From NCBI RefSeq assembly GCF_014656475.1, contig NZ_BNCM01000004.1, positions 62,001-126,000 on the forward strand: DNA of 64,000 nucleotides, in the 5' to 3' direction. Position 1 is the stretch's first letter. Every line of letters begins with the position of its first letter. Made by a program: the position numbers and the translations under genes. Under the pieces are notes generated by a model, which did no database searches, was not told the origin of the DNA, and was given only the letters and a program-made list of their open reading frames with translations. The stretch is from Sinomonas cellulolyticus. GTDB taxonomy: Bacteria > Actinomycetota > Actinomycetes > Actinomycetales > Micrococcaceae. Shown here in pieces: positions 32,853-41,990 of the stretch.

Positions 32853-34027
32853 CGTCGTCAAACGTCGTCATGCTCGCGCCGGTGCTGCCGTGCAGGAACG
32901 CGGACAACGCAGGAACGCGGTATGTGCACGAAGTCGCCTCCTGGATGCGATCACGCACAGATCTAGTCGTGATCACGCCAGAGGGCCTGTCAGTGAGCCG
33001 TTCGCTCGCCAGCGGTGGTGTGCCGAAGCACATCATTCTCTCCCACCCGGAGAGCGGGGGGACCTCCCGAGTGGCCCAGCGACTCCGTGAGGTCTTCAGT
33101 CCAGACCTTCCGGCGCGAGCATGGGCTCACGCACTCGCCACGAACGCCGCCGTGCAGGCCCTTGTCGCCCGCGCGGAGGTCGTTGATCTTCAATGGTCCG
33201 CGCAGGCCAACCTCGTGCCCGCGATTCGGCGCATCAACCCCCATGCCCGCATCGTCTGCACCGTGCACGATGTCATGTCGCAGCGTTTTGGGCGCATGCG
33301 AGATGCAGCCAAGGACGCGCCGAGAAGATTGCGCTGGGCTTACGCTCGACGAAGGGCGCTGGAGAGCGAGCGGACCATGAGCAACTCCGTCGACGTCATC
33401 GCTGTGCTGAGTGCGAAGGATGCCGATCTCCTCCCTCGTGGCCGCGCCGAGATCGTGGTTGTCACGCCGCCGCTTGCCCGAGGTGCATCGCCGCGCGCAG
33501 ACCGACACAGGCGCGCCGATCTCCTGCTCGTGAGCATGCTGGCCCGCTGGGAGAATGAGGAAGGACTCCTTTGGTTCTTCGAGGAGGTACTCCCACTCAT
33601 CCGGCGTGAGGTCCCCGACGTCCGCTTCCGCGTCGCCGGGCTCGGCATCCGTCCCCACGTCGCTGAGGCCGCCAAGAAGGCCAGAATCGATCTGCTTGGA
33701 TTCGTCGACGACCTCGAGCCCCTCTACGACGAGGCCGCCGCCGTCGTCGTGCCACTGCGGCTCGGCGCCGGGGTGAAGTTCAAGGTGGTCGACGCGCTGG
33801 TGCGCGGCGTTCCCGTCGTCACGACCCCGGTCGGGGCCGAGGGCATCGGCACTGACGCATGGTTCGCGGGGGTGCACAGCGACCCCGCGGCATTCGCCGC
33901 GGCCGTAGTGGAAGTCCTCACCGACCCGGGCCCTGCCGAGCATCGGGCCGCTGCGGCGCGCACGGAGGCGCTGGGGGCGTTCGGCCAGGAGCAGTTTGAG
34001 CAGAGCATGAGGAAGATCTATGGCTGA
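32849..34027 (+). CDS. GT4-like glycosyltransferase
   Basis: A 392-residue GT-B enzyme. The C-terminal LLLVSMLARWENEEGLLWF begins the nucleotide-binding half, and LRLGAGVKFKVVDALVRG with VPVVTTPVGAEG is the donor-binding stretch typical of sugar transferases of exopolysaccharide clusters. GTG 32849 overlaps the ABC stop (GTGA). It overlaps the following GT2 gene by eight bases. Confidence 0.88.
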   Translation: MTSSNVVMLAPVLPCRNADNAGTRYVHEVASWMRSRTDLVVITPEGLSVSRSLASGGVPKHIILSHPESGGTSRVAQRLREVFSPDLPARAWAHALATNAAVQALVARAEVVDLQWSAQANLVPAIRRINPHARIVCTVHDVMSQRFGRMRDAAKDAPRRLRWAYARRRALESERTMSNSVDVIAVLSAKDADLLPRGRAEIVVVTPPLARGASPRADRHRRADLLLVSMLARWENEEGLLWFFEEVLPLIRREVPDVRFRVAGLGIRPHVAEAAKKARIDLLGFVDDLEPLYDEAAAVVVPLRLGAGVKFKVVDALVRGVPVVTTPVGAEGIGTDAWFAGVHSDPAAFAAAVVEVLTDPGPAEHRAAAARTEALGAFGQEQFEQSMRKIYG

Positions 34028-34949
34028 GCCCGCCTATGAGGTGGCCGTGGTCATCCCGGTGCGCAACGGCGCGGAGACGCTGGGGGAGCAGCTGCGCTGC
34101 CTCGCCCAGCAGCAGGACGCGCCCGCGTTCGAGGTGGTCGTGGCGGACAACGGCTCGACCGACTCGAGCGCAGCCCTGGCCTTGGCCTGGTGTGGCGGCC
34201 GCATGCCTGTCCGCGTCGTCGATGCGGGGGCCCGCCCCGGGGTAGCGTTTGCCCGTAACACCGGCGTGGCGGCGGCCCGCGGCGCCGCCGTGGCCTTCTG
34301 CGATGCTGACGACCACGTGTCGCCCCGGTGGGTGCGCGCTATGGCGGACGGACTGGCAGAATTCGACGCCGTGGGGGGCCCGGTCCGGCTGGACCGCATC
34401 AACGCTGGGCCCACCATCGCCGGGATGGAGACTCTCTCGACAGGAAACCGATCTGTCTTCGGCTACCTCCCCTATGCGGTCGGCGCCTCCCTCGGCGTTC
34501 GTCGAGAGGTGTACCTGGCTCTCGGCGGAACGGACGAGTCGTTCCCACACGGCCACGAGGAGGTCGATTTCGCGTGGCGGCTCCAGCACGCGGGCTACTC
34601 CCTCGGGTGGGCGCCGGACGCCGTCGTCGACTACCGCCAGCGCGCCGACACCCGCGGCGTCTTCCGGCAGTCGTTCAACTATGGCGAGTCCTCGCTCCAG
34701 CTGTGGGCCCGCCACGCGCCGACCCATAGCCTCGCCCCCGTGTCCTTGAAGGGGAGCATTCGCAACGTAGCCGTGCAGACGCTGCGCGCCCATCGCCTTC
34801 TGGACCCGCAAGCGCGCCTGGTCCAGGCGAGGGCCCTTGGGTGGAACCTCGGCGTCCTCGCCGGCCACCTCCGCTACCGCAAGTTCGGCGCTCCGCCTGC
34901 CCCGCGGCTCATGGAGCAGCCGAGTCGGCTCACGGAGGTCGCGAGGTGA
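34020..34949 (+). CDS. GT2-family glycosyltransferase
   Basis: A 309-residue GT-A enzyme with VAVVIPVRNGAETLGEQL, VVADNGSTDSS, the metal site FCDADDHVSP and the catalytic-region GHEEVDFAWRL. It starts eight bases inside the preceding gene and is followed by a second GT2 gene with a GTGA overlap; the two belong to different GT2 branches. Confidence 0.9.
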   Translation: MAEPAYEVAVVIPVRNGAETLGEQLRCLAQQQDAPAFEVVVADNGSTDSSAALALAWCGGRMPVRVVDAGARPGVAFARNTGVAAARGAAVAFCDADDHVSPRWVRAMADGLAEFDAVGGPVRLDRINAGPTIAGMETLSTGNRSVFGYLPYAVGASLGVRREVYLALGGTDESFPHGHEEVDFAWRLQHAGYSLGWAPDAVVDYRQRADTRGVFRQSFNYGESSLQLWARHAPTHSLAPVSLKGSIRNVAVQTLRAHRLLDPQARLVQARALGWNLGVLAGHLRYRKFGAPPAPRLMEQPSRLTEVAR

Positions 34950-35848
34950 GCGCCCTGACCGCCGTCATCCCGCACTACGGCAAGCCGGCGCCGGCCCTCA
35001 CCCTCGTGGAGAGACTCCTGGCCCAGACCGGATCCAGCATTGCCCGCATTGTGGTGTCCGACGACGCGTCCCCTCAGCCCTTCCCCGCGAGGGACGGTGT
35101 CGTCGTCGTGCGCCGCGAGCGCAACGGCGGATTCGGATCCGCGGTGAACACCGGGCTCGCGCTGGTAGAGACCGACTACGCCCTGGTGCTGAACAGCGAC
35201 CTCGAGATCGGCCCTACGTTCGTCGAGGACCTTGTCGGCGCCGCTGAGCCCTGGATGCCCGCGGTGGTCAGCCCCCAAATCCACGGCCACGACGGCAAGC
35301 CGCAGTGGGTCGGGCGGCATTTCCCGACTGCCTGGCACCAGGCCGTCGAGTGGCTCAGCCCGCTCGCCCGATTCCGGCACCTCCCGGCCCTCCACGAGGC
35401 CGTGGGCCACGACACGCGCTGCATCGATGGCGCGACCGTTCCCGTTGACTGGGTCATGGGTGCCGCCATGCTCCTGCCCATGGAGCAGGTGCGGGCTGTA
35501 GGCGGATTCGATGAGCGCTTCTTCATGAATGCCGAGGAGGTGGACCTCCAGCGGCGCCTTCGCGAGATTAGCGTGCCAAGTGTGTTCGCCGGCACGGTCA
35601 CGGCAGTTCACGAAGGCGGCGGATCCTCGGATCCGGAGAGGCGCCGTCGGTGGCTTGTGGACTCCCGGCTCGAATACGCGCGCAAGTGGGGCGGCGCTGC
35701 GCAGCTGAAGGGTGCCCTCAGTATGGCGTCCCTCGCCAACTTCGGAGTCAACGCCGTCCGCCAGGCCGCCGGACGCGACGTCGATGCCGCCGCAACACTC
35801 CGACGCGAGATCAGCTACCTCCTGGCCGGCCAGGAGCGCGTCCGGTGA
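34946..35848 (+). CDS. GT2-family glycosyltransferase, rhamnosyltransferase-like
   Basis: A 300-residue enzyme resembling WbbL/RfbF-type transferases. It has LTAVIPHYGKPAPALTLVE, VVSDDASPQP, LVLNSDLEIGP as metal site and GGFDERFFMNAEEVDLQRRL as acceptor/catalytic region. GTG 34946 overlaps the previous stop (GTGA); upstream open codons are a frame extension into the neighbour. The sugar donor is not deducible. Confidence 0.88.
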   Translation: MSALTAVIPHYGKPAPALTLVERLLAQTGSSIARIVVSDDASPQPFPARDGVVVVRRERNGGFGSAVNTGLALVETDYALVLNSDLEIGPTFVEDLVGAAEPWMPAVVSPQIHGHDGKPQWVGRHFPTAWHQAVEWLSPLARFRHLPALHEAVGHDTRCIDGATVPVDWVMGAAMLLPMEQVRAVGGFDERFFMNAEEVDLQRRLREISVPSVFAGTVTAVHEGGGSSDPERRRRWLVDSRLEYARKWGGAAQLKGALSMASLANFGVNAVRQAAGRDVDAAATLRREISYLLAGQERVR

Positions 35849-36852
35849 CGCGTCTCCTTCTCGTGACTCCAACGTTCCACGGCTACCACCGGGGAATTGC
35901 CCGTGCGCTCGAGGGCCGCGGCTACGAGGTCATCACCCACTGTTACGACGGCTTCGCGACGCTCGGGGACAAGCTCCGCAACAAGGCCCTCGTCGAGCTG
36001 CCGGCCCGTCTGGGTGTGGACAGCCATCGGTCCGCCGAGGCTTGGGCCACCGAACGGGCACTTGCCGCTCTCCGGGAGTCCTCGCCTGATCGCATCATCG
36101 TGATCAAGGGAGACACGCTCGGGCTCGACTTCTGGGACGAGGTCGAGCGCAGGGAACTCCCGCGCATCCTCTGGCTCTACGACGACCTGCATCGCCACCG
36201 CTACACCTACGAGTTCCTCCGTGAGGTGGGGCCGGTGGTCTCCTACGCCCGCAGCGAGGCCGAGGGCCTCGTGGAGAGGGGCGTGAACGCCTGCTGGGTG
36301 CCCAACGGCTTCGACCCCGGGCTCGTCGGCGCGCCCACGGCACGGCGGACCGACGAGATCGTCTTCGTCGGCTCGCGCTATCCCAACCGCGTGGAGCTCC
36401 TCCAGGAATTGCATGCGGCCGGCCTGCCAGTGCGCGCCTACGGAAGGCAGTGGTCGAAGCACCCCTTCGACCGCCTCCGCACCTGGGAGGTGGTGCGCCC
36501 CAGGCTTCCTGCCGAGCGGGATATCAGCCTCGAGCGCGCCTACGTTGTCCAAGCCGAGGCGGCTGCCGCGATCAACGTGCACGGGCTCCAGGCCGGACTC
36601 GCAATGCGGACCTTCGAGGTTCCCGGCATGGGCGGCCTGCAGCTCATCGACCGCCCCGACGTGGAGGACTTCTACGACCCGGGCACCGAGGCCCTCGTCT
36701 TCGGGTCCGCTGAGGAGCTCGTGGAGCTGGCCCGTCGAGCCTTGAGCGACCGCGCATGGAGCGAGCGCATCCGCGAGGCGGGCCAGCGCCGCACGCTTGC
36801 CGAGCACACGTTCGCGCACCGGATCGAGCGACTGGACACACTGTGGGACTGA
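35845..36852 (+). CDS. CgeB-like glycosyltransferase
   Basis: A 335-residue protein with the CgeB/Glyco_trans_1_2 pattern. It has LLLVTPTFHGYHRGIARALE, IIVIKGDTL, a midpart ILWLYDDLHRHRY and VSYARSEAEGL, then WVPNGFDPGL, EIVFVGSRYPNRVELLQEL and a C-terminal AINVHGLQAGLAMRTFEVPG. Related proteins occur in spore-surface and polysaccharide clusters; enzymatic activity is inferred. GTG 35845 overlaps the previous stop. Confidence 0.82.
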   Translation: MTRLLLVTPTFHGYHRGIARALEGRGYEVITHCYDGFATLGDKLRNKALVELPARLGVDSHRSAEAWATERALAALRESSPDRIIVIKGDTLGLDFWDEVERRELPRILWLYDDLHRHRYTYEFLREVGPVVSYARSEAEGLVERGVNACWVPNGFDPGLVGAPTARRTDEIVFVGSRYPNRVELLQELHAAGLPVRAYGRQWSKHPFDRLRTWEVVRPRLPAERDISLERAYVVQAEAAAAINVHGLQAGLAMRTFEVPGMGGLQLIDRPDVEDFYDPGTEALVFGSAEELVELARRALSDRAWSERIREAGQRRTLAEHTFAHRIERLDTLWD

Positions 36853-37922
36853 CGCTCGGTGGCCGATGTGCCGGACTCATGTTCCCTGAGGACCTGTCCG
36901 CGTGGCGTTCCTGGCAGCGGCGTCAGAACCCGCTCCGCATGGTCCGCAGCGCCCTCCGCCCGGAGGCGCCGGTGCGTCCTTGGCTCGCCGTCCGCGGCGC
37001 GTCGCCACGGCTGCTCGTTGCGCTCGACGCCACGACGCCCACCCAGATCGCCTCTCTCATCCGCCCGCTCGAGCTTCTCGGCCCGCACCTGGACGCGGCC
37101 GTCCTCGCCCACCGGAGGCTCGAGGGCCTGCTGCCGGGCGAATGGACCTGGACGCAGCTCCCGGCAGAGATGCACGACGGCGCGACGGTCCCTGACGTGG
37201 TCGAGGGCGCCACGGCGGTGCTCGCCGTAGGGCACTACCTGCCGATCGGGGCGCTCGCGGAGGCCTGGGCTCGGGGTCTCGGAGCGGAGTTCTTCGTCGT
37301 GCAGCACGGACTCCTGACCCCGCACGCGCCGCCGCTGCCGCGCGAGGTCCACCTGTTCTCGTTCAGCGACGCGGATGCGGAATTCGCGGCATCTGGGCGG
37401 ACTGACGTCACCCACACATCCGTGGGGTCGCAGCTGCTCTGGGCCGCCGGGTCGCGTCCACGGGTCGAGGACGGTCTGCTTTCCGAGCGACCGGTGTACC
37501 TCGGCCAACTGCACGGCGCAGAGCTTCCGCGCTACGGAAAGGCCAGCGCCGCCGGGGGCTTCTGCCGCACCACCGGGTCCGAGTACCGTCCTCACCCCGC
37601 CGAGATGGACATCCTCTCCCGCCTCCAGCACCGTCGATGGGAGAGCCAGGGCATCGTGTTCGACCGCTCCGGCCTCCCGCTCGCCGAGCTCGGCCGTCCC
37701 GTGGTCTCAGCCTTCTCAACGGGCGTCCTGGAGGCTGCCGCGCGCGGTCTGCCAGCCTGGGTCCATTACCCCCGGCCGCCCGCATGGCTCTCCGAGTTCT
37801 GGGAGCGGTACGAGATGCATCCCTGGGGAGGCGAGCCCACGCCGTCGCCCGCTAGGGCCGCCACAGAGCCGGCTCAGGCCATCGCTGCCTCCCTCCTCGA
37901 GACCCTAGGAGCCCGCCCGTGA
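36843..37922 (+). CDS. Putative GT-B sugar transferase next to nonulosonate genes
   Basis: A 359-residue soluble protein with no confident family. Visible features are VVQHGLLTPHAPPLPREVHL, FSFSDADAEFAASG, the motif YRPHPAE and VFDRSGLPLAELGRPVVSAF then STGVLEAAARGLP. A HGLxTPH segment plus RPHPxE and a late S-T-G-x-x-x-E are seen in capsular Kdo/sialyl and CDP-polyol transferases. Together with the adjacent NeuA- and NeuB-like genes, that suggests a transferase using a CMP-activated sugar (inference). GTG 36843 overlaps the previous gene by ten bases; ATG 36879 is an alternative. Confidence 0.65.
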   Translation: MGLTLGGRCAGLMFPEDLSAWRSWQRRQNPLRMVRSALRPEAPVRPWLAVRGASPRLLVALDATTPTQIASLIRPLELLGPHLDAAVLAHRRLEGLLPGEWTWTQLPAEMHDGATVPDVVEGATAVLAVGHYLPIGALAEAWARGLGAEFFVVQHGLLTPHAPPLPREVHLFSFSDADAEFAASGRTDVTHTSVGSQLLWAAGSRPRVEDGLLSERPVYLGQLHGAELPRYGKASAAGGFCRTTGSEYRPHPAEMDILSRLQHRRWESQGIVFDRSGLPLAELGRPVVSAFSTGVLEAAARGLPAWVHYPRPPAWLSEFWERYEMHPWGGEPTPSPARAATEPAQAIAASLLETLGARP

Positions 37923-38641
37923 CCATCCTCTGCGTCATCCCCGTCCGCGGGGGCTCGAAGGGCATCCCCCGGAAGAACATCCGAGACGTAGCCGGCAAGC
38001 CGCTCGTGGTGTGGACGATCGAGCAGGCCCTCGCTGCAAACGCGAGCCTCGACGTCCTCGTCTCCACCGACGATCCCGAGATCGCCGATGTGGCACGCGT
38101 GGCCGGCGCCGATGTTCCGTTCCTTCGACCCTCAGAGCTCGCCCAGGACACCACCGCGACCGAGCCCGTGGTCCGCCACGCGATCGACTTCCGCCACGCG
38201 CAGGGGAGGCGACCCGACGCCGTCATGCTCCTCCAGGCCACCTCGCCGCTTCGCTTCCGGGGCACTCTGGACCGAGCCGTCGCGCAGTTCGGGGAGACCG
38301 GCGTGGACTCCCTGGTGGGCGTGGTCCCGCAGACGCCGTTCCTGTGGACTCTGCCGCAGGAACAGGGGGGCCAGCCCGCCGCCCAGTACACTGTGGAGAG
38401 CAGGCCACGCCGTCAGGAGCTCACTGAGCGGGACTTCCGCTACCGCGAGACCGGTTCGCTCTACGTCACCCGGACGGCCATCTACGAACAGCTCGACAAC
38501 CGCCTCGGCGGCCGCATCGGCCTGTTCGTCATGGACGAGAGGGAAGGCGTCGATGTCGACACCGAGCTCGACCTCGCCGTCGCCGCACAGCAGCTAGACC
38601 GGTTCCGAGCGGAACTGGAGGGGGAGGCACGCGCCGAATGA
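37919..38641 (+). CDS. Acylneuraminate cytidylyltransferase-like (NeuA family)
   Basis: A 240-residue CMP-sugar synthetase of the NeuA/PseF/LegF type, predicted to activate a nonulosonic or related 3-deoxy sugar acid with CTP. Signatures are the N-terminal CVIPVRGGSKGIPRKNI, LVSTDDPEIA, MLLQATSPLR (metal/CTP region), and RYRETGSLYVTR. The C-terminal part ends GVDVDTELDLAVA. GTG 37919 and the next ATG both overlap neighbours by four bases. It lacks the C-terminal esterase of bifunctional NeuA. Confidence 0.9.
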   Translation: MTILCVIPVRGGSKGIPRKNIRDVAGKPLVVWTIEQALAANASLDVLVSTDDPEIADVARVAGADVPFLRPSELAQDTTATEPVVRHAIDFRHAQGRRPDAVMLLQATSPLRFRGTLDRAVAQFGETGVDSLVGVVPQTPFLWTLPQEQGGQPAAQYTVESRPRRQELTERDFRYRETGSLYVTRTAIYEQLDNRLGGRIGLFVMDEREGVDVDTELDLAVAAQQLDRFRAELEGEARAE

Positions 38642-40881
38642 TCATCGAGCGGAACATTACGCCGTATGTCGTCTTCTCCGAGGATCCGATCCTCACCGCC
38701 CTGCAGAAGATCACCGCCAACCAGGAACGCATCGTCTTCTGCGTCGATGAACACGGCATCCTCCAGGGTTCCCTCTCCGACGGCGACTTCCGCCGCTGGA
38801 TCGTCAGCAACCCCACGGCGGACCTGACGGCCTCGGCACTCGCGGTCGCGAACCGCTCCGTCCGCACCGCCCCGCACACGACGCCGCCGGCGGAGCTCGG
38901 CGGCTACCTCACCCGGGGCGTCACGCACCTGCCGCTCGTGGACACGCGCGGGCACCTCATGGCCATCGCCGTGGACCGCGCCGACGTGCTGCGGATCGGG
39001 ACTCAGGAGATCGGGCCGAACAGCCCCGCGTTCCTCATCGCCGAGATCGGCAACAACCACAACGGCTCGGTGGACCTCGCGAAGCGACTCGTGGACCTCG
39101 CCGCGGATGCCGGCGCGGATGCCGTGAAGTTCCAGCTGCGGGACATGGACGCGCTCTACCGCCAGTCGGGCGGCTCGAGCGCGGGGGAGGACCTCGGCGC
39201 CCAGTACACGCTCGACCTGCTCTCCCGGTTCTCCCTGCCCGCCGAGAAGCTCTTCGGCGTCTTCGACCACGCGCGGGAGCGGGGGGTGGAGGTCATGTGC
39301 ACGCCGTGGGACGCTCCGAGCGTCGCCGCGCTCGCGGACTACGGCATCCCGGCCCTCAAGATCGCCTCCGCGGACCTGACCAACCACGGCCTGCTCCGCG
39401 ACGCCGGGTCCCGCGGCCTGCCGCTCATCCTCTCCACCGGCATGTCCCGCGAGGACGAGATCCGCGAGACCGCAGGGCTTCTGCGCTCCATGGGCTCGAG
39501 TTTCGCGATGCTCCACTGCCAGTCCACCTACCCCGCCCCGTTCAAGGACGTGAACCTCGCCTACATGGACCGCCTCGCGGAGATCGGCGGCTGCATCGTG
39601 GGCTACTCGGGCCACGAGCGCGGCTACCACGTGCCCGTCGCGGCGGTAGCGCGCGGGGCGAAGATCATCGAGAAGCACTTCACCGTGGACACCGCCATGG
39701 AAGGCAACGACCACAAGGTCTCGCTCCTGCCTGACGAATTCGCCGCGATGGTGGCCCGCATCCGCGAGGTCGAGGAGTCCATCGGCGACGCTGCCCCACG
39801 CCAGGTCTCCACCGGCGAGATGATGAACCGCGTCAACCTCGCCAAGTCCCTCGTCGCCGCGCGACCGATCCCGGCGGGGACGCTCATCGGCGAGGCGGAT
39901 GTGGACGTGCGCAGCCCGGGCCGGGGCCTCCAGCCCAACGCCCTCCCGCGCCTACTGGGCCGGACCCTGAGGCGCACGCTTGCCGAGGGCGACTTCTTCT
40001 TCGAAGGCGATCTCGCCGACGTCGTGCCCACCGGCCGGGACTTCGCCTTCCGCCGCCCCTGGGGCCTGCCCGTCCGCTACCACGACCACGCGGCGCTCAT
40101 CGCGGACTGCACGCCGGACTTCCTCGAGTTCCATTTCTCCTACAAAGACCTCGAGATCGACCCCGATGCGGTCTTCACCCAGCCGCTCGACATGGGCTTC
40201 ACCACGCACCTGCCCGACCTGTTCGCCGGCGACTTCCTCGTGGACCTCGCCTCGCAGGACACCGAGGTGTGGGAGCGGTCGATCGCCGAGGTGCAGCGCA
40301 CGATCGACATCACCCGCTCGCTCACCACCTGGTTCAAGCGCGAGGATGAGCCGATCATGGTGGTGACCATGGGCGGCTTCACCAAGGACCGCCACGTGAG
40401 CCCGTCCGCCCGGCCGGCCATGTACGAGCGGATCGCGGACGCGCTCAAGCGCCTCGACACGACCGGCGTGCGGATCGCGGCCCAGACCCTGCCCCCGTAT
40501 CCGTGGCTCATGGGCGGCCAGCAGTTCCACAACCTGTTCCTCGATCCGAGGGATACCGCCGAGTTCGCGGCCGCGACCGGCACGAGGCTGTGCCTCGACG
40601 TTTCCCACTCCAAGCTCGCTGCCAACTTCCTCGGCATGCAGTTCTCCGAAGCCGTGGAGCTCCTGGCCCCGCACACGATCCACCTCCACCTCGTCGACGC
40701 CACCGGCGTGGACGGCGAGGGCGTGCAGGTGGGGGAGGGCGAGGTGGACTGGCCCGCGCTCGCCGAGCAGCTCGAGCGGCTCGCCCCTGGGGTGAGCTTC
40801 ATCCCCGAGATCTGGCAGGGCCACGTCAACTCCGGCGAGGGCTTCTGGACGGCCCTGGACCGGCTCGAGGCGTGGTTCTGA
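38638..40881 (+). CDS. Four-part fusion: CBS pair, NeuB synthase, SAF domain and TIM-barrel
   Basis: A 747-residue protein. Residues 1-118 look like a CBS pair (ERIVFCVDEHGILQGSLSDG; HLPLVDTRGHLMAI), possibly a nucleotide sensor. Residues 130-375 are a NeuB-type condensing domain that joins phosphoenolpyruvate to a sugar: AEIGNNHNGS, KIASADLTN, ILSTGMS, GYSGHE, IIEKHFTVD and NDHKVSLLPDEF, all matching active enzymes. Residues about 395-460 are SAF-like (KSLVAARPIPAGTLI). Residues about 470-747 resemble a xylose-isomerase/AP-endonuclease-2 TIM barrel (LCLDVSHSKLAANFLG, HLHLVDATGVDGEG, PEIWQGH). The last domain might make or epimerise the sugar substrate, since no NeuC is visible. It overlaps both neighbours. 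Confidence 0.9.
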   Translation: MIIERNITPYVVFSEDPILTALQKITANQERIVFCVDEHGILQGSLSDGDFRRWIVSNPTADLTASALAVANRSVRTAPHTTPPAELGGYLTRGVTHLPLVDTRGHLMAIAVDRADVLRIGTQEIGPNSPAFLIAEIGNNHNGSVDLAKRLVDLAADAGADAVKFQLRDMDALYRQSGGSSAGEDLGAQYTLDLLSRFSLPAEKLFGVFDHARERGVEVMCTPWDAPSVAALADYGIPALKIASADLTNHGLLRDAGSRGLPLILSTGMSREDEIRETAGLLRSMGSSFAMLHCQSTYPAPFKDVNLAYMDRLAEIGGCIVGYSGHERGYHVPVAAVARGAKIIEKHFTVDTAMEGNDHKVSLLPDEFAAMVARIREVEESIGDAAPRQVSTGEMMNRVNLAKSLVAARPIPAGTLIGEADVDVRSPGRGLQPNALPRLLGRTLRRTLAEGDFFFEGDLADVVPTGRDFAFRRPWGLPVRYHDHAALIADCTPDFLEFHFSYKDLEIDPDAVFTQPLDMGFTTHLPDLFAGDFLVDLASQDTEVWERSIAEVQRTIDITRSLTTWFKREDEPIMVVTMGGFTKDRHVSPSARPAMYERIADALKRLDTTGVRIAAQTLPPYPWLMGGQQFHNLFLDPRDTAEFAAATGTRLCLDVSHSKLAANFLGMQFSEAVELLAPHTIHLHLVDATGVDGEGVQVGEGEVDWPALAEQLERLAPGVSFIPEIWQGHVNSGEGFWTALDRLEAWF

Positions 40882-41990
40882 TGGCGCTCGACGGCGCGCG
40901 CTCGCCCCACGCCGCCCGGATCGCGCTGTGGGCCATTCCGGTCCCGGACCTCGGGGGCGTGGCCCGGCACGTCCTCGACGTGGCCGCCGTGGGGCTGCCC
41001 GGGTGGCGGCTCGTGGTCCTGTGCCCCGAGGGACCGCTGGCGGGGAAGCTGCAGGAGGCAGGCGCCGCCGTCGTGACCGGCCCGTTCGGCCCGGCCGCCG
41101 GCTTCATCGCCTCCGTGAAGACGCTCCGGAAGAACATCGGCGCGCTGCGCCCGTCTGTCGTCCACGCGCATCTGGCGTATGCGGACGTTGTCGCGGCCGT
41201 CGCGACGATCGGCACCGGGGCGCGCTACGTGACGACCGAGCACGGCATCGCGGGCGACGACGCCGTCTACCACGGCTCGGCCTGGAAGTCCCGCCTCATG
41301 GCCGCGGTGCACGCCCTGCGGCTGCGCCGGGCGTCGGCCGTCATCGCCGTGGCCGAGGCGACCAAGTGGGCCATGGTTCACAAGTGGAAGCCCCGGCAGG
41401 CCGTGACCGTGATCCCCAACGGCGTGGACGCGGACGAGGTCACCGCACGCATCCGCACCGCGGCGCCGGTCAGTGGTACGGGCGGCGCTTCCCGTGGCGG
41501 CCCACGAATCCTCTCACTCGCCCGACTCTCCGCGGAGAAGCGCATTCCGGAGCTCCTCGAGGCCTTCGCTCGTCTGCGCCTGACCCATCCCGAGGCGATA
41601 CTGACCGTGGCGGGGGATGGACCCGACCGGGGCGCCCTCGAGGCGCAAGCCAGAACGCTCGGCCTCGCGGACTCCGTGGCCTTCCCCGGCTTTGTCGATG
41701 CTGGCGCGGCAATGAGCGAGGCGGATGTGGTTGTTCAGCTCTCCGTGTGGGAGAACTGCTCCTACACCCTGCTCGACGCCGTTGCCGCCGGGCTCGGCGT
41801 CGTCGCGACGCCGGTGGGCGGTAACCCCGAGATCCTGCCGGAGCGGTGCCTCGTCGAGGCCGAGGATGCCCATGCAGTCGCCTCGGCCATAGCCGCCCAG
41901 CTCGCCTCAGACGAGCGTCCGGGGTCATCGTGGATTTCACGCGCCGAGATGGCCCGAAAGACTGCGGGCGTCTACGAGGAGAGACCGTGA
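40881..41990 (+). CDS. GT4-family glycosyltransferase
   Basis: A 369-residue GT-B enzyme with N-terminal LWAIPVPDLGGVARHVLD and VHAHLAYADVVAAVAT, then VIPNGVDADEV, ILSLARLSAEKRIPELLEAF, LTVAGDGPDRGALEAQA and YTLLDAVAAGLGVVATPVGG. The donor-site Glu is replaced by Asp in SVWENCSYTLLDAVAAG unless Glu of WENC serves. ATG 40881 overlaps the NeuB-fusion stop by one base (TGATG). Confidence 0.9.
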   Translation: MALDGARSPHAARIALWAIPVPDLGGVARHVLDVAAVGLPGWRLVVLCPEGPLAGKLQEAGAAVVTGPFGPAAGFIASVKTLRKNIGALRPSVVHAHLAYADVVAAVATIGTGARYVTTEHGIAGDDAVYHGSAWKSRLMAAVHALRLRRASAVIAVAEATKWAMVHKWKPRQAVTVIPNGVDADEVTARIRTAAPVSGTGGASRGGPRILSLARLSAEKRIPELLEAFARLRLTHPEAILTVAGDGPDRGALEAQARTLGLADSVAFPGFVDAGAAMSEADVVVQLSVWENCSYTLLDAVAAGLGVVATPVGGNPEILPERCLVEAEDAHAVASAIAAQLASDERPGSSWISRAEMARKTAGVYEERP

